DNA of 20,119 bases, from positions 1 through 20,119 of the IMG/VR virus record IMGVR_UViG_3300044678_000020; one strand, 5' to 3'. A model generated the notes under the pieces. That model was not told the origin of the DNA. It worked only from the letters and a program-made list of their open reading frames with translations, and made no database searches. The translations under genes and the position numbers were made by a program. Positions 13,689-20,119 of this stretch are shown here, piece after piece (the stretch's first letter is position 1; the number at the start of each line of letters is the position of its first letter). This stretch comes from a virus.

Positions 13689-15211
13689 TAGTTCCTCTTT
13701 AGTAGTAGGTCAAGTTGCTTGCGCTTTAGGTCTAGCAGGTTTGGCTCTTCGGTCTTTTCTTCTTCTACCTGCGTCACAGGGGAAAGAGTGTCAACAACCT
13801 TCTTGATTAGCTCTGCCTCAGAGTCACTTAGGTCTGCGCCTTCTTCTAGCTTTAGAACTGCATCAGCTAGTTCGTCAGCGTCAACCTGTGCGCGAGTGGC
13901 TGCCTTGTCTAATGAGCGAACCATTGCTTCGGTTGAAGCATATGCTGGAAAAGCCACAATACTTGCCTCAAATAATCTGACCGACTTCAGAGTTCTTTCG
14001 GTCATTTCATTGTTCCATGAATCCTTGATGACAGAGAATCCGAATGACATCTTGTTGAGGTCTCCTCTGCGGAGTAGCTCTGCCATGTCTCTGCCGTCAG
14101 TTGTGTTTGGCAAACTTGCCTCTACCCTGAGACCAACCTCGTCTTCATAGAGTTTCATTGTGCCCGAGCGAGTGGATGCAAGAACTCGGCCTGTGTCGTG
14201 ATTGACCAAGAGCTTGACATCGTTGCGAGAGCGTAGCGAACGGCGGAATGCGCCAGGTTCGATAGTCTCAACGAATCCACCCAAGTCTTCTGATGGTGAG
14301 TTGAACTTTGCAGCATAACCAACGAAAGTCATGCCATCGCCTTCGGCTCTTAGCTCAAAGTCAGCTTCAAAGTTTCTAGTTTCGTGTTTCATCTTTGCTC
14401 TCTCTTGCTCCGCTTCTAGTCTAGCGACCACACCTTCTGCGTAAGTCTGTGCGCGTCTTGCAGAACGCTTAGTTGTTCCGCCACCCCAAAGTGCCATTGC
14501 AACAACACCTGGCGATGGGAAGTTTTCTGAATTTGGGTTTGCGTCAGGTGCGTCAAGGTCTCCCAAGTGTCTTGCAATCCAAGCCGCAATGCGAACCCAC
14601 TTGTCGGCCGAAACATTGCCCTCAGCCATTGAGCGAGCTTCGCGGATTGTGCGGTCAACTAATCCGTCTCCGCCAAGCCCTTCTGAATACCATTGCAAAC
14701 CTCTGCGAGCAGACGCTCTCATGTAGGCAGGTGCTTCTAGGTTTACCTGACGAACCTCGTCATCGTCTTCATCATCTTCTGGCTCATCCATTGGTTCTGG
14801 TAGCGGGTCAATCTTTGTGAGAGTTGAGAACTTGTGTCCGACATAGACATCGGTGTCTTCCCAGCCACCCTCTACTCTTTGGTAAACCTGAATCAAAGCA
14901 GCGGGGTCATCGGGAGTGCCTGTGATTGTGAATGAGGAATCGGGAACATTTATTGTGCCATCTCGCTCAATCTGGACAATCTCGCCTCTGGCTCGACCGC
15001 CTGAAGTATTCCAAGAAACATAATCGCCAACCTCTAACTCAGTTGGTCTTGCTCTTTCTCCTCCTGGCTGAATGCCCTCTGCGATAGAGACAGCGACCAT
15101 CTGGTCAATGGCATCTTGCTTGGTTGTGTGACAGCCGATTACTTCGCCGTCTTCTTTGATAGTTGCCCATCCAGCGCAGTCAGGTGATGAATCAGTTATG
15201 AAGTATGGCAT
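13688..15211 (-). CDS. capsid maturation protease (S78) with three N-terminal fused domains
   Basis: A 507-residue fusion, far longer than the roughly 200 residues of a lone HK97-type prohead protease. In order: residues 1-50 a small cysteine-containing module (M-P-Y-F-I ... G-C-H-T-T-K-Q-D-A); about 58-135 an Hva1-Tudor-like barrel (V-G-D-Y-V-S-W, G-R-A-R-G-E-I-V-Q-I, T-G-T-P-D-D-P-A-A-L-I); an acidic linker at 139-153; about 157-268 a helical domain (A-P-A-Y-M-R-A-S-A-R-R-G-L ... P-S-P-G-V-V-A-M-A-L-W-G); 278-435 the S78 protease; and 440-507 a charged helical tail. The catalytic site appears intact, with N-H338-D, K-M-S389-F-G-F and the downstream F-E415-A-S. It should cut the capsid delta domain inside the prohead and then itself. 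Similar fusions are known in actinophages, where the N-terminal part has no settled role. Confidence 0.88.
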   Translation of the reverse strand: MPYFITDSSPDCAGWATIKEDGEVIGCHTTKQDAIDQMVAVSIAEGIQPGGERARPTELEVGDYVSWNTSGGRARGEIVQIERDGTINVPDSSFTITGTPDDPAALIQVYQRVEGGWEDTDVYVGHKFSTLTKIDPLPEPMDEPEDDEDDDEVRQVNLEAPAYMRASARRGLQWYSEGLGGDGLVDRTIREARSMAEGNVSADKWVRIAAWIARHLGDLDAPDANPNSENFPSPGVVAMALWGGGTTKRSARRAQTYAEGVVARLEAEQERAKMKHETRNFEADFELRAEGDGMTFVGYAAKFNSPSEDLGGFVETIEPGAFRRSLRSRNDVKLLVNHDTGRVLASTRSGTMKLYEDEVGLRVEASLPNTTDGRDMAELLRRGDLNKMSFGFSVIKDSWNNEMTERTLKSVRLFEASIVAFPAYASTEAMVRSLDKAATRAQVDADELADAVLKLEEGADLSDSEAELIKKVVDTLSPVTQVEEEKTEEPNLLDLKRKQLDLLLKRN

Positions 15212-16053
15212 TAGCCGAGCCTCGCATTCACAGTTATTGTTCCCCCTAGTGCAACCGCTGTGCCGTTTATTGTGATGCCACCTGCGGTTGTGTTTATGCT
15301 GATTGTTTGAGTTTCAGCGTTGTAAACAATCGGCGATGTTGCAGCTACAACTCCAGATGGCCCCTGTGGGCCAGTTGCTCCAGTTGCGCCTTGCGGTCCT
15401 GTTGCGCCTGTTGGTCCTGTCGCCCCAGTAGCTCCTGTCGGTCCTGTTGGTCCAGCAGGTCCAGTCTCACCCTGAATACCTTGTGGGCCTTGTGCGCCAG
15501 TCGCGCCAGTAGGACCAGCAGGGCCAGTTGCACCAGTATTGCCTGTGTCACCCTTATCGCCTTTGTCGCCCTTGAGTCCTTGAATGCCTTGCTCGCCCTG
15601 AATACCTTGTGAGCCTTGTGGTCCTGTTGCTCCCGTTGCTCCCGCTGGTCCTGTGTCCCCTGTGTCACCCTTTTCCCCCTTGTCGCCCTTTACACCTTGA
15701 ATACCTTGCGGACCTGTTGCACCTGTCGCTCCAGTTGCGCCAGTCAATCCTTGAATACCTTGAATGCCTTGCGTTCCCTGAATGCCTCTTGGAATTACAA
15801 GATTCAAAGTTTGATTAGGAGCTGTGCCTGTAATTGTTGCACCAGCATCTCCGCCAGCTGCACTAGCGGTTACAGTTCCAATTGTTAATGTGTTGGCAGG
15901 TCCAATCTGACCCTGTATTCCCTGCGGACCTTGCGGTCCTGAATTGCCTAGCGTCACAGATGTAGAAGTTTCAATGACCGCAATGTCAACGCTAGTTTCT
16001 GTAACTGTAAGCGTGGAATTGGTTTCAGTTATTGCGACAACTGACCGAGACAT
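15211..16053 (-). CDS. collagen-like protein among head genes
   Basis: A 280-residue protein with uninterrupted Gly-X-Y triplets from about residue 90 to 234 (near 48 triplets) and a short run at 39-51, rich in G-P-Q, G-A-T, G-I-Q and G-D-K. Residues 52-89 form a non-collagen insert (L-T-I-G-T-V-T-A-S). The N-terminal 35 residues are Thr/Val strand-like and the last 45 residues look like a small beta domain that could start trimer folding. By known collagen geometry (about 0.29 nm per residue) the main rod would be near 40 nm. Phage collagen-like proteins are usually tail fibres. This one sits between portal and protease, linked by TAATG to both neighbours, so a head fibre or capsid-surface spike is a serious alternative. 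The role is inferred. Confidence 0.85.
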   Translation of the reverse strand: MSRSVVAITETNSTLTVTETSVDIAVIETSTSVTLGNSGPQGPQGIQGQIGPANTLTIGTVTASAAGGDAGATITGTAPNQTLNLVIPRGIQGTQGIQGIQGLTGATGATGATGPQGIQGVKGDKGEKGDTGDTGPAGATGATGPQGSQGIQGEQGIQGLKGDKGDKGDTGNTGATGPAGPTGATGAQGPQGIQGETGPAGPTGPTGATGATGPTGATGPQGATGATGPQGPSGVVAATSPIVYNAETQTISINTTAGGITINGTAVALGGTITVNARLG

Positions 16054-16397
16054 TACCGAGTGACCTGCGCTTCAACAGTAAAGTTACCCTGCACAAGTCT
16101 TGTAATCGCAGAGCCAGAGTTCAATTCAAGGTCGTAAAGATATTGACCTGCGACTATTGAACCCATTGTGTTTGCGCTGACGCTGATGTCAATAGTTCCA
16201 GCAGTTCCGCCGAGAGTTATTCCTGACCCATTAGTCAAGCTAAGAACTGGAGTGGTTGCGTCATATGCTTCCCTTACCTGCATGGCTGCTGTGTAGTTAG
16301 TTAGATTGACCGCTGTGCCACCAATTGACCAACTTAGAGACAGGTCATAAGTTGCACCTTGATAAGCGGTGATGTTGTATCTGCCTGGTGTTATCAC
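16053..16397 (-). CDS. small beta-rich protein next to the collagen-like gene
   Basis: A 114-residue protein with alternating strands and many Thr, Ser and Gly: [19 protein letters not shown], then [10 protein letters not shown] and a closing G-N-F-T-V-E-A-Q-V. It looks like a single beta-sandwich domain, and the opening resembles N-terminal domains that attach phage adhesins to a platform (BppU-like), though not closely enough to assign. The start is GTG with a GTGA overlap on the upstream gene; the stop overlaps the collagen-like ATG by one base. It could be the base to which the collagen-like rod attaches. This is inference from position. Confidence 0.65.
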   Translation of the reverse strand: MITPGRYNITAYQGATYDLSLSWSIGGTAVNLTNYTAAMQVREAYDATTPVLSLTNGSGITLGGTAGTIDISVSANTMGSIVAGQYLYDLELNSGSAITRLVQGNFTVEAQVTR

Positions 16398-16654
16398 TTG
16401 CTTAACCTTAGAACTCTTACATTTCTAGTTGCTCCGTCTGAAATGCACCAAAGGCTGTCTCCTGGTGTCAGATAAAACTCTTCAGTTGTTTGCTTAGGAA
16501 GATTCAATCCTGTTGTGGTCGTGACATCGCTTCCGCCAAGATACACAGTATGTTCTGAGTTGTTATGAATGTGAACACTTACAGGGTTGGAGTCAGCAGG
16601 TGCAATTTGAGCTGCAACTGTTCCGATGCTGAAATTGATTGCTAGTAGTCCCAT
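16394..16654 (-). CDS. small beta-rich head-region protein
   Basis: An 86-residue protein, mostly beta in appearance: N-F-S-I-G-T-V-A-A-Q-I-A, V-S-V-H-I-H-N-N-S-E-H-T-V-Y-L-G-G, then F-Y-L-T-P-G-D-S-L-W-C-I and a basic C-terminus. Small proteins of this style follow portal genes in several actinophages, without a proven role. It overlaps the portal stop by one base (TAATG) and the next gene by 4 bases. A capsid decoration or head-attachment role would fit its place; I cannot assign a family. Confidence 0.65.
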   Translation of the reverse strand: MGLLAINFSIGTVAAQIAPADSNPVSVHIHNNSEHTVYLGGSDVTTTTGLNLPKQTTEEFYLTPGDSLWCISDGATRNVRVLRLSK

Positions 16655-18009
16655 TATCCCTCCAGATAAACAGAGCTTGGGTCGGCAGGATTAATCTGTG
16701 CGACACCTTGAAGTTGAACGCTTGGAACGCCTGTGTGTGCGATTGCGGGCAAGCCCATAGCAGCGAGTGTTTCGGCAGGGTCGAAACCTGCAACGATTAG
16801 TCGCTGTGCCATCAGGACACGCTTGTCGGTTGCAGATAGGTCTGCTGCATCAATGTTGACATTCGCAAGTGGAACTCTAAGGATGTCTCCGCCGTCAATC
16901 TTTGAAAGACCCTCTGCGACTCTTGCGTCATTCGTCGTCAGGATTCCCGCTTGGATTCCCTGCGAGTATGCATTGAATCGTGATTGAACATCGCCTCTTA
17001 GAAGAGCATTCATGTTGAACTCAACAAATGCGCCCTGTCCGTTTGGATAGACCTGAAGCAAGGTTGAGAGTGAGTTCTCAATAATTGCAACATAGGGTCT
17101 GAGCGTATGGGTGACAAACTCGATTTGAGTGGCCTCGACCGATGAGAAAGTTTGAGTGCCTGGCAGATTCATCATGTGCGAAGGAATGTTCCAGATTCGA
17201 CACAGGTCTTCAATAAACATCCTGCGTGAGTCAAGTAGCTGTGACTCTTCTGGGTTTATGCCTATGTCTTTGATGTCAAGACCAGAGTGCAGAACGATTG
17301 TCTTGTGAGCTTTTCTCCAACCGCCATGACGAGCATCTACAGACTTAGCAAGCATCTTGGCTTGGTCCTCTGTCAAAGACTGAGGAGTCACTAGAGCGTA
17401 GTTACCTGATGCGCCTTGTCCAAAGAATCGCTGAGCGTATGAGTCAAGAGCAAGTCCAAGACCAAGAGCGTCTTTCATCTCTTCGACTCTTGAGACACCG
17501 CGAATAGCACCTGGTCTCATAACCGATTCAACAATGTGCAGAATCTCGTCTGAGTTGTAAGTCTTCTGGTCTTCTTCATAAACGAACATGACGCGACCAT
17601 TGCGGTTGCGCTTGACTTCAATCTTGGTCGGGTTTAGAACCATAAGATTCAGAGGTAATCCGTTTTCGTCTCTGAAGACTCGGATAAAAGCGTTGCCGTC
17701 AAGCATGAGGGAAGCGATGATTGAGCTGATGAATGGGGTGCGGTCAACAAACGAAACATCTGGTCTGTTTACCCAGTCGGGCTTTGGTCTCATCAAAAGC
17801 TTCTGCCCATCTCTTCGAACCCATGCTTCCATCGGCAGGGTTGAGATTGTTCCAGCGATTAGCGAGATTGCAGCCGAGACTCCAGCGAGCTTATAAATGT
17901 TGTCTTCGGTTATGTAAGTGCCAGAGTTGTTCTGTAGTTCAAAGTCAAGACCTGCACCCCAAAGGCTGTTAGGTGTGACTGCTCGTCTCTCGAATAGGTT
18001 ATTGAGCAT
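16654..18009 (-). CDS. portal protein, HK97 family
   Basis: A 451-residue portal subunit, whose dodecameric ring forms the DNA gate at one capsid vertex and docks the terminase. Family features are visible: an early L-A-G-V-S-A-A-I-S-L-I-A-G-T-I-S helix (residues 42-57) with L-P-M-E-A-W; L-D-G-N-A-F-I-R-V-F-R-D (about 103-114); E-I-L-H-I; and the stem/wing part with R-R-M-F-I-E-D-L-C-R-I-W-N-I-P and the conserved T-Q-T-F-S-S-V-E-A-T-Q-I-E-F. The length is normal. The ATG overlaps the stop region of the small membrane protein upstream by 11 bases. Confidence 0.94.
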   Translation of the reverse strand: MLNNLFERRAVTPNSLWGAGLDFELQNNSGTYITEDNIYKLAGVSAAISLIAGTISTLPMEAWVRRDGQKLLMRPKPDWVNRPDVSFVDRTPFISSIIASLMLDGNAFIRVFRDENGLPLNLMVLNPTKIEVKRNRNGRVMFVYEEDQKTYNSDEILHIVESVMRPGAIRGVSRVEEMKDALGLGLALDSYAQRFFGQGASGNYALVTPQSLTEDQAKMLAKSVDARHGGWRKAHKTIVLHSGLDIKDIGINPEESQLLDSRRMFIEDLCRIWNIPSHMMNLPGTQTFSSVEATQIEFVTHTLRPYVAIIENSLSTLLQVYPNGQGAFVEFNMNALLRGDVQSRFNAYSQGIQAGILTTNDARVAEGLSKIDGGDILRVPLANVNIDAADLSATDKRVLMAQRLIVAGFDPAETLAAMGLPAIAHTGVPSVQLQGVAQINPADPSSVYLEG

Positions 18010-18151
18010 TTGTTCTCTCTAGTGCTAGACCGAATAAGACTGAAAAGACTCCAAGTCCGATTAGACCTAGAGGCAAGAAAATTATTCCTAACCCTGTGCT
18101 GATTAGGATTGCCCCTGCAACCTGTAGAGCTGTGACCAATTTAGAAGACAT
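17999..18151 (-). CDS. 50-residue two-helix membrane protein between terminase and portal
   Basis: A short open frame fills the gap between terL and portal: ATG at 18151, TAA at 18001-17999. It overlaps the terL stop by 11 bases and the portal start by 11 bases. The product has a short polar start (M-S-S-K), then two hydrophobic stretches, about residues 5-26 (L-V-T-A-L-Q-V-A-G-A-I-L) and 28-45 (P-L-G-L-I-G-L-G-V-F-S-V-L-F-G), with only a short turn between them, and a polar E-R-T-N-A-Q tail. That the frame exactly fills an otherwise empty 131-base gap argues that it is real. Its role is unknown; a small membrane protein here is known from some phages but not explained. Confidence 0.7.
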   Translation of the reverse strand: MSSKLVTALQVAGAILISTGLGIIFLPLGLIGLGVFSVLFGLALERTNAQ

Positions 18152-19646
18152 AGACACCTGGAGTTAGTTGTTCGGGTTCTATTCTACTTGTTGTCGCCCT
18201 ATCATAGGCAATCACCATCGCCACAGCCGCGTCAATGCGCCTCGCTGACTGTCTGTTCTCTTTCACTATTCTCACCCCTAAGTTATCTGATTTGACTACA
18301 GCATTGTCTAGATGACGAGCCAATAAAGGGTCGCCGTCATGGACAAGTCTTTTCTCAACTACAGCATCGAACGCCTTAGCGCAAGCAGGAATCATGCGCC
18401 TTGCGTTAGTCGAAGGATACTCGACAATTGGGTAGCCTTCTTCTGCTAAGACCTGCATGGACCTTTGCCAGCGGTAAGGGTCACAGACAATCTCTTTGAC
18501 ATTCGGGTTAGCTTTGACAAACTCACGAATTTGGTTCTCAACATCGAGAATGTCTACACGCCACAAGTCGTCATGGATGTTGGGGTCTTTCTCCCAAGCC
18601 TTAATCATGAAAACCTGCGGGAGTGGTTCGATGGTTACACCGACTAAGACAGTCGAGTCGCCAGAAAACGAACCATCAAAGCCAATGACATAATCCTTGC
18701 CTGCGATGTTTACCTCACCCTTGCAGGCTTCCCATGTGCCAGTTGGTAGCCATGAGACTTGCGAAGAAACCCATTGGTTGCATCGCTTAGTTCTAAACTC
18801 CGCTTCAGGTGTTCGGCGAACTGCGGACTCAAAGTCTGCGGGGTCTGATAAGTCTCCGAATCCTGGGTTGGCAAGTTTCCAAGTCTCAGGGTCGCGGTGG
18901 TCTGAATCGGCTGGAGCTTCCCACCATGCCATGAAGAAGGATGGGTCATTTACTTCACTCGATGCGACTCTCTTGCCGTAGTTATACAAACTGAAAGCAA
19001 TTGAGTCTTGGCCTGTTGAATCTGTCTTTACACCTGCGGTTGTAATTGCAACAAGATGAGCGAGCGAACCTCTTGCACCCATAGCCAGAGACATAACATC
19101 GAACAATTCTCGATTGGGTTGAGCGTGAAGCTCATCGAACCAACAGGCTGAGATGTTGAGACCTTCGGCCGAGAATGCTTCCGCTGATAAGACTCGATAA
19201 ATAGAACCAGTAGAGGGAATCTCAATTGCGTCACGATAAAGCTTTGCCATTTTCGCAAGTTCCTCGTTTGCTTCGACAATTCGCTTAGCGTCAGAGAAAA
19301 CAATGCGAGCCTGTTCTCTAGTAGCGGCAACCGAATAGGTCTCACCTCCAGAAGGTCCGAAGTAGGTGTCGAAAATTGCCATTGCAGAAGCGATGGCTGA
19401 CTTGCCCGACTTTCTTGGCATTCCGACTAAGTTGACTCTTGAGCGAAATCCGCTTCCGTCACTTGCGTAGATGTTACGAATCAAATCTTTCTGCCACTCT
19501 CTTAGAACAAGCTTTTCCCCTTGCTTACCTGCAACCGAGTCTTTGGTGATTATGCCGAAGCCTTCGATGAAGTCAATGACAAGTTCGCCTTCGCCCTTAG
19601 CGACAGACTCAGACGGAACTGGAGTTAGCCATTGAGGAGGCCACAC
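18141..19646 (-). CDS. terL: terminase large subunit (Terminase_1-like)
   Basis: The DNA-packaging motor ATPase and headful/cos nuclease, 501 residues, a normal length. The ATPase half has an adenine/arginine region (R-E-W-Q-K, 49-53), Walker A V-G-M-P-R-K-S-G-K-S-A (74-84), and Walker B C-W-F-D171-E172-L-H. A coupling motif with I-T-T-A-G follows at 201-205. The RNase H-like nuclease half shows its acidic residues in G-F-D324-G-S-F-S-G-D, V-C-D389-P-Y-R-W and R-R-I-D472-A-A-V-A-M, so both activities look intact. The start is GTG at 19646 with AAAGG upstream, inside the last codons of terS (38-base overlap). The N-terminal W-L-T-P-V-P matches the family's usual opening, which supports that start. 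Confidence 0.96.
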   Translation of the reverse strand: MWPPQWLTPVPSESVAKGEGELVIDFIEGFGIITKDSVAGKQGEKLVLREWQKDLIRNIYASDGSGFRSRVNLVGMPRKSGKSAIASAMAIFDTYFGPSGGETYSVAATREQARIVFSDAKRIVEANEELAKMAKLYRDAIEIPSTGSIYRVLSAEAFSAEGLNISACWFDELHAQPNRELFDVMSLAMGARGSLAHLVAITTAGVKTDSTGQDSIAFSLYNYGKRVASSEVNDPSFFMAWWEAPADSDHRDPETWKLANPGFGDLSDPADFESAVRRTPEAEFRTKRCNQWVSSQVSWLPTGTWEACKGEVNIAGKDYVIGFDGSFSGDSTVLVGVTIEPLPQVFMIKAWEKDPNIHDDLWRVDILDVENQIREFVKANPNVKEIVCDPYRWQRSMQVLAEEGYPIVEYPSTNARRMIPACAKAFDAVVEKRLVHDGDPLLARHLDNAVVKSDNLGVRIVKENRQSARRIDAAVAMVIAYDRATTSRIEPEQLTPGVYVF

Positions 19647-20070
19647 GCTCAGCCTTTCTCTTCATCAGTTCTTCTAGCTTGCTTGCAACCTTGACCTCAG
19701 CGATGCCGAGGCGGGTTCTGTCTGTCGGGGTGAATCCTAAGAGCGAGAGATTTGAGGTAATCATTTTCTCTAAGTCATGCAAGGCTCGGTAAAGTCGCCA
19801 CTCACTTGTCTCATGGATTTTAGTGATGAGGTCATTGCGCCTGTCCATCTGCTCACAGGTCAAGAGCAAGAGTTGAGTGTCTGAGTTGCGAGCAATCCAT
19901 CGCTCGCCTGTTTTCATGGCTGCATCCCAAAGCTGTTGGCCTGCGAACTCAAGCGGTCGAGCTGGCGCAATGTAGCCGCCTTCGATGTATTCAATTGGCT
20001 GAGGCAACGCACGCTTCCCTGGGTTGCCTGTGGCTCTTTTCTGTTCGGCTGGTTTCGGCGGATTCGGCAT
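19609..20070 (-). CDS. terS: terminase small subunit (P27-like)
   Basis: A 153-residue DNA-recognition subunit that selects the phage genome and presents it to the large subunit. The opening R-A-T-G-N-P-G-K-R-A-L-P (residues 12-23) is the hallmark N-terminal motif of the P27-type small terminase, followed by a helical core (L-W-D-A-A-M-K, E-W-R-L-Y-R-A-L-H-D-L-E) and the conserved-looking L-L-G-F-T-P-T-D-R-T-R-L-G segment (about 114-126). A basic Lys/Arg-rich helix closes it. A TAGGAAA ribosome binding site stands directly before the ATG. The 49 bases to the right edge do not reveal an identifiable upstream gene. Confidence 0.88.
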   Translation of the reverse strand: MPNPPKPAEQKRATGNPGKRALPQPIEYIEGGYIAPARPLEFAGQQLWDAAMKTGERWIARNSDTQLLLLTCEQMDRRNDLITKIHETSEWRLYRALHDLEKMITSNLSLLGFTPTDRTRLGIAEVKVASKLEELMKRKAERVASSMANSSSV

Positions 20071-20119
20071 TTTCCTAGCTTACCCGAAAAGGTTTGAACT
20101 GCGGTGGTATGCAGACAAG

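Noticed and set aside
13719-14150. Long plus-strand open frame of 143 residues
   Set aside because: It is Ser/Arg-rich, low-complexity and antisense to the S78 protease with intact catalytic motifs. The other plus-strand frames (for example 5737-6105, 3561-3920, 14473-14820) are shadows of the same sort.
15345-15668. Alternative minus-strand frame and plus-strand frames inside the collagen-like gene
   Set aside because: They arise from the periodic GGN-rich codons of the Gly-X-Y repeat, which keep other frames open; their products are repetitive and have no known features.
15356-15785. Short repeats considered as a CRISPR array or satellite
   Set aside because: The periodicity is 9 bases and its multiples and is explained by Gly-X-Y codons; there are no conserved repeat units with unique spacers.
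20071-20119. Possible upstream gene end (for example HNH endonuclease) before terS
   Set aside because: Only 49 bases are visible; two of three minus-strand frames end in stops here, but none shows a recognisable motif.
1-20119. Integrase, attachment site, tRNA, anti-defence or defence gene
   Set aside because: None is visible on either strand; whether the phage is temperate cannot be decided from this window.

Overview
The window is a leftward-transcribed (minus strand) late gene block of a tailed dsDNA phage or prophage (Caudoviricetes). Read from right to left it has the canonical siphovirus order: terminase small subunit, terminase large subunit, portal, capsid maturation protease, HK97-fold major capsid protein, head-tail connector, tail terminator, major tail protein, frameshifted tail assembly chaperones, tape measure, minor tail and fibre proteins, holin-like protein and an M23 endolysin cut by the left edge. 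I found no convincing plus-strand gene, tRNA, integrase, IS element or CRISPR. No gene-free stretch exceeds 300 bases; the longest is 161 bases, upstream of the capsid gene.

The host is inferred, not shown. The fused Tudor-like/helical/S78 protease, the P27-like small terminase with its GNPGKR motif and the style of the tail chaperone resemble actinobacterial siphoviruses. Base composition looks moderate, well below Mycobacterium or Streptomyces phages. This fits a phage of a moderate-GC actinobacterium, such as the planktonic freshwater lineages. The 885-residue tape measure suggests a tail of about 130 nm by the usual rule of about 0.15 nm per residue.

Layout on the minus strand: 20070-18141 packaging (terS, terL); 18151-16654 a hidden 50-residue two-helix membrane protein and the portal; 16654-15211 an unusual insert of two small beta-rich proteins and a collagen-like protein among head genes; 15211-13464 a multi-domain maturation protease and a 74-residue protein; terminator; 13302-12130 major capsid protein; terminator; 12054-9396 a three-gene sugar cassette (GT-B glycosyltransferase, GT-A glycosyltransferase, RmlD-like sugar-nucleotide reductase); 9381-7952 connector, tail terminator, tail tube; 7924-7521 tail chaperones with a C CCA AAA -1 frameshift site; UUCG-loop terminator; 7465-2917 a 220-residue protein, tape measure and hub-like tail protein; 2909-490 distal tail or fibre genes, including three tandem paralogues; 487-1 lysis genes.

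Most neighbouring genes overlap by 1-4 bases (TAATG, ATGA, GTGA, TTGA) or a few tens of bases, so translation is probably coupled along the block. Three intrinsic terminators break the block around the capsid gene and after the chaperone pair, which suggests the dosage of abundant and catalytic parts is set by transcription. The least ordinary content is the sugar cassette next to the capsid gene, the collagen-like protein in the head block, and the tandem fibre paralogues. Together they suggest a virion surface built for variable or decorated contacts. I saw no clearly new system of another kind.
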